Shown: positions 12,490 to 24,540, counted from the first letter of the stretch. The stretch is DNA of 64,000 nt from Melitaea cinxia (GCF_905220565.1 NC_059417.1:6587018-6651017); one strand, 5' to 3'. Notes: a model not told the origin generated them from the sequence alone. Translations and numbers: made by a program.

Positions 12490-12616
12490 AAGTATGGACT
12501 ACTGGACTATGAGCAAAACACATGAGTTCGCACTATTTTTGGCGTGAATTTGTGGAGGTCTGTGTCCAGCAGTGGACTGTGATAGGCTGAAATGATGATG
12601 ATGATGATGATGATGA
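12490..12616 (+). repeat. S3 element, 3' end with (ATG)n tail
   Basis: Carries the conserved tail GTCCAGCAGTGGACTGTGAT, then AGGCTGAA, then an eight-fold ATG microsatellite. This fixes the 3' end of the S3 family. Confidence 0.75.
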
Positions 12617-13146
12617 AATATTTGGATATCATCTTCTACAAGGTTGAGGTGCTTCCCTAGTCGGGCTGTTCCAGATTTTGAGCAAGATTAATATTCCTGT
12701 TAAGCCCCACCATATACAAATGTTGTGTAGGTATTTACCTCGATCTTCCAACCGTAAGTCTTTCAAGTCTGATTGTAGGACTGTCCTGTTAGTGTAAGAC
12801 TGTCAATCGGTGAGAACGGTGCGGTGGGTATTTAAAATTGTCTTTACATACTTATTTATATTTTGACAAGTAATATCAATACCTACATAAGGAGCCAATA
12901 CTAATTTTTATATGAGAATTTAAAGAACAATAAAAAAAATTTGTGCTAAAATAAAGGTGTGCATTACTTAGTGTACATTATTAAATAAATAATGTTTTTT
13001 TTTATTAATACTCATTTTTTACAATTAGGTATACAAAAAAAAAATATTTCTTTTAGATAATATATAACAGGATGCAGCAAAGTCATCTAACATATTTTGA
13101 ACTTCAAATTATTTAAGAGGGTGAACTGCCTTTTTACGATAATTTT

Positions 13147-13487
13147 TCATCATCATCATTACAGCCTATACAGTCCACTGCTGGACATAGGCCTCCACAA
13201 GTTTACGCCAAAAATAACGTGAACTCATGTGTTTTGCCCATAGTCACCACGCTGGGCAGGCGGGTTGGTGACCGCAGTACTGGCTTTGTCGCACCGAAGA
13301 CGCTGCTGCCCGTCTTCGGCCTGTGTATTTCAAAGCCAGCAGTTGGATGGTTATCCCGCCATCGGTCGGCTTCTCAAGTTCCAAGGTGGTTGTGGATCCT
13401 TGTTTTCCCTTAGTCGCCTCTTACGACACCCACGGGAAGAGAGGGGGTGGCTAAATTCTTTAGTGCCGTAGCCACACAGCACAGATT
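13147..13487 (-). repeat. S3 element, near full-length copy
   Basis: Reversed (ATG)n tail at 13,147 (CATCATCATCATTACAGC), then the block order CCCATAGTCACCACGCTGGG, GTCGCACCGAAGACGC, CCGCCATCGGTCGGC, and the far end CACCCACGGGAAGAGAGGGG. Short open frames inside are not genes, because the same sequence is mutated in every other copy. Confidence 0.8.
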
Positions 13488-13842
13488 GCGATAATTTTTA
13501 CAAAGAAGTAACATACACTCTTAGGATTTTTGAATGACGATTCAGCTTGTAACTTTCACAAAAGGCGAACGTGACGTTACGTTTAACCTGTGACAAGCTA
13601 GATATATAATCGCAACGGAAATTGAGAACCTTAACGGATATTACCAATAAACAAATTATTACTGCTTAAGGATTATATTCCTACATTTTTACTTCTTCTT
13701 CAATGAGAGATCTGCTCACCAGCGTAAACATAATAGACTGCTAAAAATAGATTGATATTCAAAACAACAAACATTTAAATTTAGAATATGAATAAAAAGG
13801 AACGTATGTATTTTTTTATTATTATATTTTATACCACTTATG

Positions 13843-14026
13843 CCCCGCGGTTTCACCTGCGTCAATTTGAAAAAAAATGTACTAAAATGATATATAGCCT
13901 ATAGTCTTCCTCGGAAAATAAACTATCTAACAAAAAAAAATATTTTTCAATTCGACCCAGTAGTTTTTGATATTGGATTGAAAATTTGAAGATTCAAATG
14001 GTTCAGTTTTATAATATTAGTATAGA
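13843..14026 (-). repeat. H3 Helitron-like element
   Basis: GCCCCGCGGTTTCACCTGCG at one end and TTTTATAATATTAGTATAG at the other. The reverse complement of the family is at 58,150-58,325, ending GGGCACAGCTAG. Confidence 0.6.
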
Positions 14027-14244
14027 TTCATATATTCATATTGAATAACCAAAATACCTATGATATATCATGATAATTAGTGCCATATCTTTATATAGCT
14101 TTTTGGCAGTTAAAAACGCATCATTAGTATATGGAATAAAGCTGTTTACGCATAATAATAATTTCTGAACGCGTGCATAAATATTTAACAACCAACGTAT
14201 ACGTCAATACATTTTCATTACTGACGTTATTCTACATGTATCAC

Positions 14245-14957
14245 TACATAGTATAAAACAAAGTCGCTTTCTCTGTCCTTGCACAAGTATGTATGCTTAA
14301 ATCTTTAAAATTACGCAACGGATTTTGATGCGGTTCTTTTTAATAGATAGATTGATTCAAGAGGAAGGTTTATATGTACAATAACATCCATTAAATACTG
14401 GAGAAATACTGTTATTTTTGAGTTTTCTAATGTTATGTCGTAAATAATTATTATTTTTTTACACTTAAATTGCAAACGCAGGCTGAACCCTACGAGATTT
14501 ATCAAAATAATGTACTAAGTATTGTACACATTGAAAAGGTCTACAGAAAACTCCGCGATGGTATATATCTATCTCTTATGGATATCCCACAATAACATTT
14601 TTTTGTCATTTACTTTTTACAAAAATAATGGCTAATTTTCAAATCGATTTTAACCAATACAGCATTAATCCTTAAATCTAATTAAATACCTTAAATTCAT
14701 TGTTGATTTAATATTGATCTATATGGCCCTTTACAGCATATGATTTAAATGAATATTTTTGAAGATATTATAGATTTAAAAATTGCGCTACGTACCGTTT
14801 GCGGCAGTTCCGGCCGGCTTTTACTCTAAAGTTAATGCGTGCGGGCTATGGACAGTAATGAATAAATCAAAACTACTGGATCGATTTGAATCATTTTTCA
14901 GTGAATGACATAGGCTATAATTATATTTTATACCCGTTCGAAGCCGGAGCGGGTCGC
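14245..14957 (+). repeat. H5 Helitron-like element, plus orientation
   Basis: Opens with TAGTATAAAACAAAGTCGCT and AAGTATGTATGCTTAAATC, continues with ACGCAACGGATTTTGATGCG, and closes with GAAGCCGGAGCGGGTCGCTAGT. Non-coding. The middle (14,500-14,800) is AT-rich filler. Confidence 0.55.
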
Positions 14958-15230
14958 TAGTATAGTATATTTAGTGCTTGTGTTGTTTTAGGTTCATAGT
15001 TTGATGTACCTACTATTTTGGCAGTCTTCAAAATTCTATTGAGGTTGTTACCTCTAATTCACCAACCAATCTCCGTCGTTTCTTCTCCATCTTACGTGAC
15101 ATTGGCAAAATCATTTGTGCTATTCGGCACTAGTAAAAGCTATTAATTCTAAATTTATTCATTCATTAATTATTCCACATTTTTAAAATCTAAAATACGC
15201 CAATATCCAAATATTCTGGATAATTATATC

Positions 15231-15540
15231 TTAATATGTACGATTTAATTTTTGTGTTACCCACACATTAGGGATTCTAAACATTTTTTGAATATCATAT
15301 CAAAAATTGACCGCTCCAACGGGATTCGAACCCGCGTCTCCGACTGACCGTGTCGGCGCTCTAGCCAATTAAGCTATGGAACGATGTACCCGCCAGAGCG
15401 AAATTCTTGATATGATGATTTTTATTTTCGGTTTAAGCGAACCGTGGCGCCGTCTATAGTGAGTTCTTTACAGAGACCCGTAACTATTCAAAGTTTCATA
15501 TTACAATGAAAATCTTTGACAGGAGACGACACCATGTTAT
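15231..15540 (-). repeat. S6 element (SINE with internal tRNA-like domain), unit 1 of a tandem pair
   Basis: In sense orientation (minus strand) the unit has a non-tRNA 5' half (CGGCGCCACGGTTCGCTTAA), then ATCATCATATCAAGAATTTC, a complete tRNA-like domain, an inverted partner (ATTTTTGATATGATATTC), and the 3' end CTAATGTGTGGGTAACACAA. The tRNA-like part is central, not 5' as in ordinary SINEs. Confidence 0.75.
15312..15383 (-). tRNA. tRNA-like domain, cloverleaf intact, probably not a decoding tRNA
   Basis: A 72-nt sequence folds with a 7-bp acceptor (CGTTCCA / TGGAGCG), D stem GCTT/GAGC, anticodon stem CCGAC/GTCGG with 7-nt loop ACGGTCA, a 4-nt variable loop and a T arm with loop TTCGAAT. 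Loop position 33 is C instead of the near-universal U, and anticodon positions read GGT. It is part of a dispersed repeat, so it is scored as a SINE domain. Confidence 0.55.
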
Positions 15541-15695
15541 TCTTAATATGTACGATTTAATTTTTGTGTTACCCACACATTAGGGATTCTAAACATTTTT
15601 TGAATATCATATCAAAAATTGACCGCTCCAGCGGGATTCGAACCCGCGTCTCCGACTGACCGTGTCGGCGCTCTAGCCAATTAAGCTATGGCCGT
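15541..15695 (-). repeat. S6 element, unit 2 (5'-truncated)
   Basis: Begins again with TTCTTAATATGTACGATTTA exactly as unit 1, and stops abruptly within the tRNA-like acceptor (about 15,691). The two units are head to tail. Its tRNA-like part is 15,624-15,691 and lacks the last acceptor bases. Confidence 0.7.
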
Positions 15696-15790
15696 TTCGC
15701 TACCGTCACGTGGGCGTAAGGTGAAAAGTTTATTCACTGTTTATTACTTTTCTGTTATACAATAGTTCTATTAAAGAAAAAATAAAAAGA

Positions 15791-15792
<2 letters not shown>

Positions 15793-15853
<61 letters not shown>
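15793..15853. repeat. (AT)n microsatellite
   Basis: About 30 uninterrupted AT units. Confidence 0.95.
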
Positions 15854-15856
<3 letters not shown>

Positions 15857-15859
15857 GAG

Positions 15860-16849
15860 GAAAAGGAAAAAAGGAAAGGAAAGTCGTCATCTACAACATC
15901 GGCAGCCGATAGTAACGAAACGGCCAAGCCACATATTTTGACTAAGGTGTAGAGTTTGTGAAGTTAGGGCTTGTAGAGTTAGGGCGTGTAGAGTTAGAAG
16001 CTTGGCTCTACATGAGATCTGATAACTTTTTGACAGTGCGAGCCATATGATCTCGTCTTGGCAACATTTTACATGAAAATGTTTTTGGTGGGATTTCACT
16101 TCTTTTTGTAAGTTGTTTATGACAATATTATAGCTGCATTTTACCTCCGACACATTTTATACCATAAATATCATCCAATCTTCACCATATTCGTTCCATC
16201 TATTTCGCCAATAGGTACGGCCTTTTTGGGTCACCTTGGTTGTATAAACTTACTTAACCATCTCAGAATTACAAACATTGTAGATACTTAATTTAAATGT
16301 CAAACGAAATTACACCATTAAAAATAACTCTAAAAAAGCGTATTTTAATCCAAGTATTCGATAATATAAGTAAGAATAATAAATTTACCTCGACTAATGC
16401 GATCTGAGTGCATCCATTTATAAAATCATCTTGCAACTACTCTTTACATTGCTTCAAGGGAAATAAAGTCCAATAGAAGTTATGAAGGCTCTCAGCGGTC
16501 TCGTTGAAAGATCTAAAACGAACTCGTTGTCTTGTTTAATGCTTATTACTTCAAAGCGACCTTGTAAAAATATGAGAAAATTGTTTCTTATTTTATAGCG
16601 TAAAGTAATCAAAATAGTGCACAAAGGCAGACCGTGCAACTTCATTCGTTGTTGATAAACAAATTACTGGATAATTGACAAATTGTAGTCAAATATAAAA
16701 ATTACTTTTAACTTGTCTCTCGAAATAAAAATAAATTATTATTTATTTAATTCGATTTACAGGACTTATTAAAAAGTAGGAAAATAAAAATCACTCTAAT
16801 ATACTGTCTCGTTTGACAAATGTCGCAATACATTATTTAACGGAGATGT
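15860..16849. other. Intergenic DNA
   Basis: A short degenerate tandem GTGTAGAGTTAGGGC lies at about 15,948-16,005. Otherwise nothing recognisable. Confidence 0.4.
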
Positions 16850-17497
16850 AAATCTATTTTATATATATGTAGATTTTCACCTATATGATGACTCATCATG
16901 ATACCTCTGGAACCATACGGCGTAGAGACTTGAAATTTGGTAGGAATATTCTTTTCGCCGTGTAGAAGTCAGCTAACAAATTTTAAGAAATTCCACACAC
17001 AACAGAGGGTTGCGGAGACGTTAACAATAGAAAACTCCGGTTTTTAAACTGTAGCTCCTATCGACTCCAAATTTCGTAAGAATCTCCTATATGTGATGTA
17101 GAAATGATCTATAAGCGAATTTTATGATTACTCATCCCCAATAAAGACTGCGGGGGTGGGAGTTAACGATAAAAATTTTAAATATCTATAATTCCGAAAC
17201 TACTGAAACAATTTTTATTAAGTTTTGTAAACATCTGTAATTTGGTCTGACTTGTAAGATATGGTAGTTTTTATCTCAATTGGACCCGGTAAGTGGCGCT
17301 GCTATCGGTATGTAGCTTCGAAACTACTGAACCAATTTTTATCAAGTTTTGTAAGCATCTGTAATTGGTCTAACTTGGGAGATGGGGTAGTTTTTGTCTC
17401 AATTAGACCTGATAGGTGGCGTAGATATCACTATGTAAGCTATCAAATTTTGTAGCTGTTTTCCGGGCAGGACAACGTCTGTCGGATCCGCTAGTGT
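16850..17497 (+). repeat. H4 Helitron-like element with internal tandem repeat
   Basis: Ends GGGCAGGACAACGTCTGTCG then GATCCGCTAGT, a CTAGT terminus. Interior phrases (CTTGAAATTTGGTAGGAAT, AACTACTGAACCAATTTTTA) repeat. An approximately 120-bp unit is duplicated at 17,190-17,310 and 17,312-17,440. Phrases such as CTTGAAATTTGG also occur at 62,831-63,900. Confidence 0.6.
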
Positions 17498-18371
17498 TTT
17501 TTTTACTTATTAAAATGTAGAGCTTTTGTATTAGTAATCTGATGACATAAAGTACTTGAGTGTAATAAATACTGAAGGTATATATGAGTTACAATACAAA
17601 AAAAAAAAAAAAAAAAAAACTATTCAATAGTCAATTGCTCGTCAATCGCGATGCGCTCGAAGAAGCGATGCGTTCAGAATATTACTATCGACGCCTACCT
17701 CAAGCTTGGGCTACTGCCACGATACGACTTTCGCAATTGCTTGCTTATTTGATCTCGACTACAAATTAATTATTATGTTTATTTTGAGATTTTTGACATT
17801 CATTATAAGAACAACAATTTATTTGTGCATATAGCACAAATAAATTTTATTTTAGTTTAAAGAAAATGTCGATACTAAGTTACATTAAATATTCACATAT
17901 ATAATATATTTTTTCTTATTTTTTATTACAGAATTTAAATTTGAAAATTTCGGTGGATGAACAACTATTAATCCCGTTATAAAAAATAAACTTCAGTATT
18001 TTGTTTTGCTTGCTTTCGCTGGCTGTCATAGACTGCGAGTGGCATACGCCATTGATTTATGGATTCAGTTCAATTCTACTATTAAAGGCTTTTATTTAAA
18101 TCGGTTTTAGTTGTCAAATGAGTGCGGATTATTTCACCGAAGTCGGAATTGATTTATGATATAGCGGAATACCATATAAATGGTTTCTGTGATTTAAATT
18201 ATAACAGAAATAGCTCTTTCACTGATACAGGACTTTTACTGATACGTTTTTTTAATGTTCCATTATTTTTTGAATGCCGTATAAAATATGTATCAAATAT
18301 GGCCTCCGGAAGCCAAATAGGTTTACTCAAGTAGCTGCCACCCAATAATAATAACTACTTACTTTATTTTA

Positions 18372-18650
18372 ACTAAGGTAGGGCATAGCAGGAATTTCCT
18401 GCTCAAAATATGGGGCAGCCCGACTGGGGTAGTACCTCGACCTTACAGAAGATCACAGCTAAATAATACTGTTTTCAAGCAGTATTGTGTTCCTGTTGGT
18501 GAGTAAGGTGACCAGAGCTCCTGAGGGGATTGGGGATTGGGTCGACAACGCGCTTGCGATGCTTTTGGTGTTGCAGGTGTCTATAAGCTACGGCAATCGC
18601 TTACCATCTGGTGAGCCGTACGCTTGTTTGCCGACCTGGTGCCATAAAAA
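18372..18650 (-). repeat. S2 element, well preserved
   Basis: Reads from AGGTAGGGCATAGCAGGAAT through AGAAGATCACAGCTAAATAA and GAGCTCCTGAGGGGATTGGG to GAGCCGTACGCTTGTTTGCC and GACC. It is followed by an A-rich tract. Confidence 0.75.
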
Positions 18651-18867
18651 AAAAATAATAAAGTCTTATACTAACTATTACTTTGATTTCTATTTTATAC
18701 TCAAAAAACATATTAAAAACTGATCAAGTTCGAGAATATACATCCCAAGCCCATGATTCTGTACAGTTAAATATCTTAGGTAATCAACAACAACGTAATA
18801 TTAGTAATAAACTTTAACTTTTTATTGAGATATGGTTTTGGAGGAGATTGGTTATAGAGTCCTGGTT

Positions 18868-19112
18868 TGAGGCATAGTAGGAAATATTTTGCTCAAAATT
18901 TGGAACAGCCTGACTGAGGAAGTACTTCAGCCTCACAACATCAATAGCTTTATAATACTGCTTTAATGTAGGATGTGTTCCTGTCGTGAGTAAAGTATCC
19001 AGAGCTTCGGGAGAGGATAAGGAATTAGGTTCAGTAACGCGTTTAATAAGCTCCTGGTGTTGCTAGCGTCCATAAGTTACGGCACCACTTACTATCATGC
19101 GGACCATACGCG
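18868..19112 (-). repeat. S2 element, diverged copy
   Basis: Same block order as the neighbouring copy with many substitutions (GAGGCATAGTAGGAAATATT, GTGTTCCTGTCGTGAGTAAA). Confidence 0.6.
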
Positions 19113-19334
19113 TTTTTACCATCTTTACAGTATGTAAAAAAATATTTACCATCTGTACCTACCCAAAAATGAGCACCGCTGTCACCTTTGTTGAATAATA
19201 TTCCCAAGTACTTGGTGCCAATTTTTTTGGTTGGGATTTGTGAAAAACGTATTAAATGAGAATATTTTATTAGTAATTTAACTGTTATAAGTGACATTTT
19301 ATTAGTTGAAAACCAGAACTTCTTATAATATATG

Positions 19335-19552
19335 TGTATAAACGCTTCACACTTAACGACCCCCACTAGGATTAACTCCTGTGTCGGGGGTCTGGAAACA
19401 CACACAATACATAAGCACAAGCGCCCAGACCACACCAAACGTCTATATAGTTAATACAAATGTATGCCATGTGCTTGGATCGATCCCGCAACCGTCAGCG
19501 CAACTGTCTTAAACTAGTGCTGTAACCGGTACGTCAACGCGTCGTCAGAATT
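19335..19552 (-). repeat. S4 tRNA-derived SINE
   Basis: In the reverse strand the head is ACGCGTTGACGTACCGGTTA (A-box region), then the B box GGTTGCGGGATCGATCC. The body contains AACGCTTCACACTTAACG and GTGTCGGGGGTCTGGAAACA (as seen on +). A better copy is at 48,293-48,512. Confidence 0.65.
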
Positions 19553-19559
19553 TTAAAAT

Positions 19560-20755
19560 AAATAATTGTCTTATAATAAAACAACATACTGTCTAAAATA
19601 TAATTACTTATTTTTCATTAAATATACAGATTTCAATAAATCCGTTAGAGTTTTCGTTCAAATTTAAAATCTAATATAATTTAATTAATATAATCGGAAT
19701 TCGTTTAGATAAAACTTTCTTAGAAACTTAATTGACACTATACGAGATAGAGATTATGATATTTTTCAATAAATATTTATTATTTTATATCATGGATTTA
19801 TCTAAAAAAGGTATTTTTTATATAAAAATATAGTTTATTTGTTAATCTAGTTTATTAGTCTGTACCAGAAAGATTTCTTATTTATACTTTCGTAATATTT
19901 TAGAACTTTGTTATTTCAAGTTTTGAGTGGGGCACCGCAGGAAGTATGTATTTGCGCAAAAAAATATTTTCTTGTGTATAGCATATAGTATAGATAATAT
20001 TATTATTTTTAGTAACCCGTAATAGACATGATTATGCCAAAACTGTATTATTTGTTACGTATATGTAGATAAGAATTATAATAAACATTGTAAACATTTA
20101 GATATAATTAACATGAAAATTAGGAAATATAAGTATTGTTTAAGCAAATTATTTAAAACTCAACTGTTTCAACCGTTTAATGACTCTTTTACTGTCTATT
20201 TTATTGTTCTAGTTTTATGTGAAAACTTGATTGATTTATGCGATTCTTATATCTGTTTACTGAAGGAATGTTGTAATAATTATCTATATGTTTATTGTCG
20301 GATACAAATAAAATAAAATAAAAGAATGTGAAGAAAATGTTATAAAGCAAGAATTGTTCAATTTTATTGTTGATTAAAAAGTTCAAACCGTTTGAGATAG
20401 TTACGTAAGTAAGTTATACCTATACATACATATATTCATCACGTGGCACTAACTGAATAATATTATACTGGATTACAAAGCCAATCAATACCAATCTATT
20501 CCTCGAGTATAACCCATAATGCATTATAATTAACAAAACAATCACATTTGCATGAACTTAGGAACTACAACGATTTGTTTATAAGCATATTGTTAAGTAC
20601 AAATCAGGATTTAATTTTAAAAAGTTTATATATGTCGTTGTGTTTATTTGTATTTTAATACAAATTAAAATTAAAATAAAAAACACATTCAACTGCTTTT
20701 GCATAGTACTGAAACCAATTTAATTATTTTCAAAGCAAAACATAAGTTAAGCTGT
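19560..20755. other. AT-rich intergenic DNA
   Basis: Nothing recognisable. Confidence 0.45.
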
Positions 20756-20922
20756 CGGTCCCGATTGTTATCATGTACACCTGATAGCGATCGTTACTCA
20801 TAGTAGGGAATATATCCGCCAATCCGCATTGGAGCAGCGTGGTGGATTAAGCTCTGATCCTTCTCCTACATAGGGAAAGATGCCTATGCCCAGTAGTGAG
20901 ATTTTACAAGGCTGAAGCGATA
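20756..20922 (+). repeat. SINE family S1, 5'-truncated copy
   Basis: Starts in the middle of the S1 body (TGTACACCTGATAGCGATCG) and runs to the 3' tail ATGCCCAGTAGTGAGATTTT then ACAAGGCTGAAGCG. The tRNA head is missing, as expected from 5' truncation. Confidence 0.7.
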
Positions 20923-21395
20923 GCAAAACATAATTTAAAGTTCCGTAATAACCATTCCGTTCCTTATTGTTATTGTTCGTTCTTTATCGTTAAGTTCCAT
21001 ATTATTGTTCCTTACATACGATTCTTCTTTAAATATTGTCGCAGGTCATGTTGCAGAAAAAGTTACGAGTACATGACTGAGTTTGAAAAATTATGGTACC
21101 TGTGTTTTACTTATTTTATTAGCTAACTTTAGTCGATAGTAAAATTAGGTAAAATTGTTCGTTTTATACTTAGGCGCTCGTCTGAAAGAAGTGGCAAAAT
21201 TAACATGTCTTCCTATTGTACTACACAATCTGTAGCTATTTTAAAACTATGTTTAATGGGTATCATGTGTGTGTACAACATAATTTAAATAAAAACGAAT
21301 AAATAATAGAGGTAAGTTAAGAGGCTATTTTAAAAACTAATCAAGTTCACTGTTCCAAAACTTTACGTACGACATTTGAAAGTAAACTTATAAAT

Positions 21396-21424
21396 AATAG
21401 ACTATTTTTCAAAAATAGTCTATT
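21396..21424. repeat. Perfect hairpin, 14-bp arms and 1-nt loop
   Basis: AATAGACTATTTTT and its exact reverse complement are separated by a single C. Confidence 0.85.
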
Positions 21425-21676
21425 TTTTATAAGTAAATGTAACAACTGCTAGCAAACTTTAATAAATAAATAAATAAATAAATAAAATAACTTAACTTGG
21501 GACCTTATAAAAAGATTTCTAATCTTAATAAAGCAAGCATATCCAGCAGACGAACTTTTAACTTCCACTAATAAAAATAAGTGTATGTATATATGTTTTT
21601 ATGTATTTATAATTCTATTTATATTCATCTACTTTGCACAATCCCGCACTTTATTACTAATAATCTCCTTTTACCT

Positions 21677-21870
21677 GGGGTTGTCTGGAAGAGATTGCTT
21701 AAAGCAATAAGACCGCCTTTGCATGCTGTCATTGTAACTACTTTTTGTTTAATTTTATTTCTGTTCTGTTGTTTTTTTTTTTCTCTTTCTTCTTTTTTTT
21801 ACAACTTAAAAGTATTTGATTATATGTATGCAAGAAGTAATAAATAAATAAAAAAATAAAATATAAAATA
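21677..21870 (+). repeat. LINE 3' end (family L1a)
   Basis: GGTTGTCTGGAAGAGATTGC, a short stem (GCTTAAAGC), AATAAGACCGCCTTTG, a T-rich tract, and an AAATA-type tail. Equivalent ends are at 25,420, 28,487, 47,660 and 51,362. Only the terminal region is present. Confidence 0.65.
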
Positions 21871-22161
21871 AAAGTGATGCGTTAGATTTAGTGGATTCGA
21901 AGAAAAGAATTATAATTTTTTGGTTCTCCTAATTCCTGCTTTAATGTATTATACAGATTCGAGAACAATTTCCTAGGTATAATATGCCATTACGGACCCG
22001 TTTCGCCTCAATTAACAAAACTATACGTTTTAGATTCATAGTTGCGAATAGAATAATTGTGTTTATTCGCAAATGAAAAAATACCGTTTTCAATTACATT
22101 GACAAGTAATACAACGTAGTTCATTCAAAAAATAGTCAAGTAATTTTTTTTAATGTAACTA

Positions 22162-22430
22162 GGTCGGCAAACAAGCGTACGGCTCACCGTTAATTACAAT
22201 TACCGTAGCTTATAGACGCCTGCTACACCAGAAGCATGCCAAACGCATTGCCGACCCTATCCCCAATTCCCCCCTGGAGCTCTGGTCACCTTACTCACCA
22301 ACAGGAACACAACACTGCTTGAAAGCAGTATTATTTAGCTGTGATCTTCTGTAAGGTCGAGGTACTACCCCAGTCGGGCTACTAAATATTTTGAGCATGA
22401 AATTTCTTGCCGTGCCCTACCTCAGTGAAT
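22162..22430 (+). repeat. S2 element, well preserved
   Basis: Begins TAGGTCGGCAAACAAGCGTA and ends TTGCCGTGCCCTACCTCAGT, with all internal S2 blocks in order. Confidence 0.8.
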
Positions 22431-22639
22431 ACGCATTATTAAAGATAACTGAAAGAGTACTCGTCAGATCTCGATTAAATATAAATTGATTCATTTTAAT
22501 GTAGTCCCAACAAGACAAAAACCAGCTATCAATTTAAAAAAATAATTTGCACAATCGGTAAACCAAGTAAAAGCTATAAGGTAACACACATAAAAATTAA
22601 ATCGTCTAATTTAGAAAACATTATCATAAAAAAACTGCT

Positions 22640-23065
22640 TAGCCAAACTAAGGGCCATCGCCAACTGGGCGACTTGTCGCCGAGACAAGACGTAGACGCG
22701 GCGTTGTCGTTTGCACATGGCGTCTTGTCGCCATGACTAGACTTGGAGCTGTCGCTTACTTTGGAGGCTAGTAGGTACGACTGACGTTACGACAGATTTT
22801 TCAAAATAATCACATACATCTTCCTCAACGCTCATAGTGAGACTGACGCTGCGCTGTCGCACGACTGTCGTCGTGTGTCAGCGTGCATAGAGCAACTAGA
22901 CGCGGTGACAAGTAGCAAGCTCACGCGACTCCCCTAAGCTTGTCGTCGCAACTCCGCGACTCGGATTGCCAAGTGTGCGGAGCTTTGAACAAAATATTTG
23001 AAAATTGTCGGCCGCAGTTTGTCGTCATGTCTAGTTGCCAAGCTGTCGCTGTTGCGTGTCGCCTA
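22640..23065. repeat. GTCGC-rich cluster, likely a non-autonomous DNA element
   Basis: GTCGC/GCGAC motifs recur on both strands (GGGCGACTTGTCGCCGAGAC, GGCGTCTTGTCGCCATGACT, GTCGTCATGTCTAGTTGCCA, GCTGTCGCTGTTGCGTGTCG). This suggests subterminal repeats of a transposon. The open frame at 22,940-23,191 lies inside and is judged non-coding. Confidence 0.45.
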
Positions 23066-23728
23066 GTATGCGTCTCATTTTATTTTTATTTTTATAGTAC
23101 CAAATGGCAATTACGCATTGAACAAAAAAAAAAAAAAAACGTAAAAAGGATCAGAAATCTCTCCTTTTTGAAGTCTGTTAAAATGCTATAAATATAGTGG
23201 AATTCGATGGTGAAAAATAATAATAAAGTTTATGATATATTTTTATTCGTTGGATACGGTAAAACATGCCCTAAGTAAGTCTTAATATTGGCGGTTTTCA
23301 TACAAACTCCTAAACTTCCTAATTGTAGAAGGTGACACTTTTCAACCACACTAAACTTCAAAACCCGACAGTTTAGATGACGTTTATAATAGGTATTTCT
23401 CTTCAGTATTACGAGTTTAGGGGCTGTTTTGCTGGTTACTGACAGTTGAGTTGTTTTTTCAACAAAGAGTAACAAACGTCTATCCATCCATTAGCATTAA
23501 TTTTCGTATTTATAACATTACTAGAATTAGTTTAAATAGATAGTCCCTACAAAATCAAAACTTCATAATAACATTACTTCATAATACCTTGTATGAAGAT
23601 TTCATTTGCAATTTAAACTGTTATCTTCCTTCCTCACCGTTGAAATCCTTTTTGTCTAACTTTAAATAATTTACGAGTAGGATCGCATAATAAGCTGTGC
23701 TTAACGCAACTATATTTTCATATTTTTA

Positions 23729-24540
23729 GCCGACTTCTATAAAAGGAAAAGGATTTATAAATAAGATAACAAAGCTACAAAATGTGTATAGATTCGGGGT
23801 ATAAATTACTCGTAGACAATGCGTATTATGTAGTTTTCTGGTCGGTTGAATTTTATTTTTAACTGACTTCCAAAAAAGGAAAAGGTTCTAATAATTTTCA
23901 ATTCAAGTGTACTATTTTGCGTGACTGTCACTTTTAACTGATTGGAGCGATTTTTAACCGACTTCCAAAAAAGGACGAGGTTCTCAATTCGACTGTATTT
24001 TTTTTTTTTATGTATGTTACATCAGAACTTTTGACCGTGTGGACCGATTTCGACAATTTTTTTTTTAATCCAAAGGTGGTGTGTGTCAATTCGTCCCATT
24101 TAAATTTATTTGAGATCTAACAACTACTTTTCGAGTTATATCTAATAATGCGTTTTTACTTGACGCTTTTTTCGTCGACCTACGTTGTATTATACCGCAT
24201 AACTTTCTACTGGGTGTACCGATTTTGATAAATTTTTTTTTGTTGGAAAGGGGATATCCGTAGTTTGATACCATGATAAAGAAACTAGGCACTGATCATG
24301 GGATCCCAGAGAAATCGAGGAAAACTCTTGAAAATCCGCAATAACTTTTTACTGGGTGTACCGATTTTAATAATTTTTAATTTAATCGAAAGCTGGTGTT
24401 TGTCATGTGGTCACATATAAATTTTATTGAGATCTGATAACTGCTTTTTGAGTAATTTTTGATAATGCGTAGTTACTTGACAATTTTTTCGTCGATCTAC
24501 GTTGTATTACTCGTCGATGTAATTGAAGTCGGTTTTTTTT
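23729..24540. repeat. Element with AACCGACTTC / GAAGTCGGTT ends, several partial starts
   Basis: The start motif CCGACTTC-AAAAAAGGA recurs at 23,729, 23,863 and 23,955, and the right end GTAATTGAAGTCGGTTTTTT lies at about 24,515-24,540. The interior holds repeated ACTGGGTGTACCGATTTTRA units. Same family as 7,655-8,044. Confidence 0.6.

Noticed and set aside
13219..13471. Two overlapping 64-68 codon frames resembling each other at 33,412
   Set aside because: Both lie in S3 repeat copies; similarity reflects repeat homology, not protein conservation.
15312..15383. A functional nuclear tRNA gene
   Set aside because: Found in at least four places inside the same longer repeat, with a non-canonical C33 and no isolated copy; treated as a SINE domain.
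15730..15927. Minus-strand frame with a long Tyr-Ile repeat
   Set aside because: Product of the (AT)n microsatellite.
17584..17769. 61-codon + frame after an A run, with a less AT-biased C-terminal half
   Set aside because: Starts in an 18-A homopolymer; no splice sites or motif could be matched. Possibly a fragment of an old retrocopy, but unsupported.
19043..19438. 131-codon minus-strand frame
   Set aside because: Spans parts of an S2 copy and an S4 SINE with unrelated sequence between; a chance fusion.
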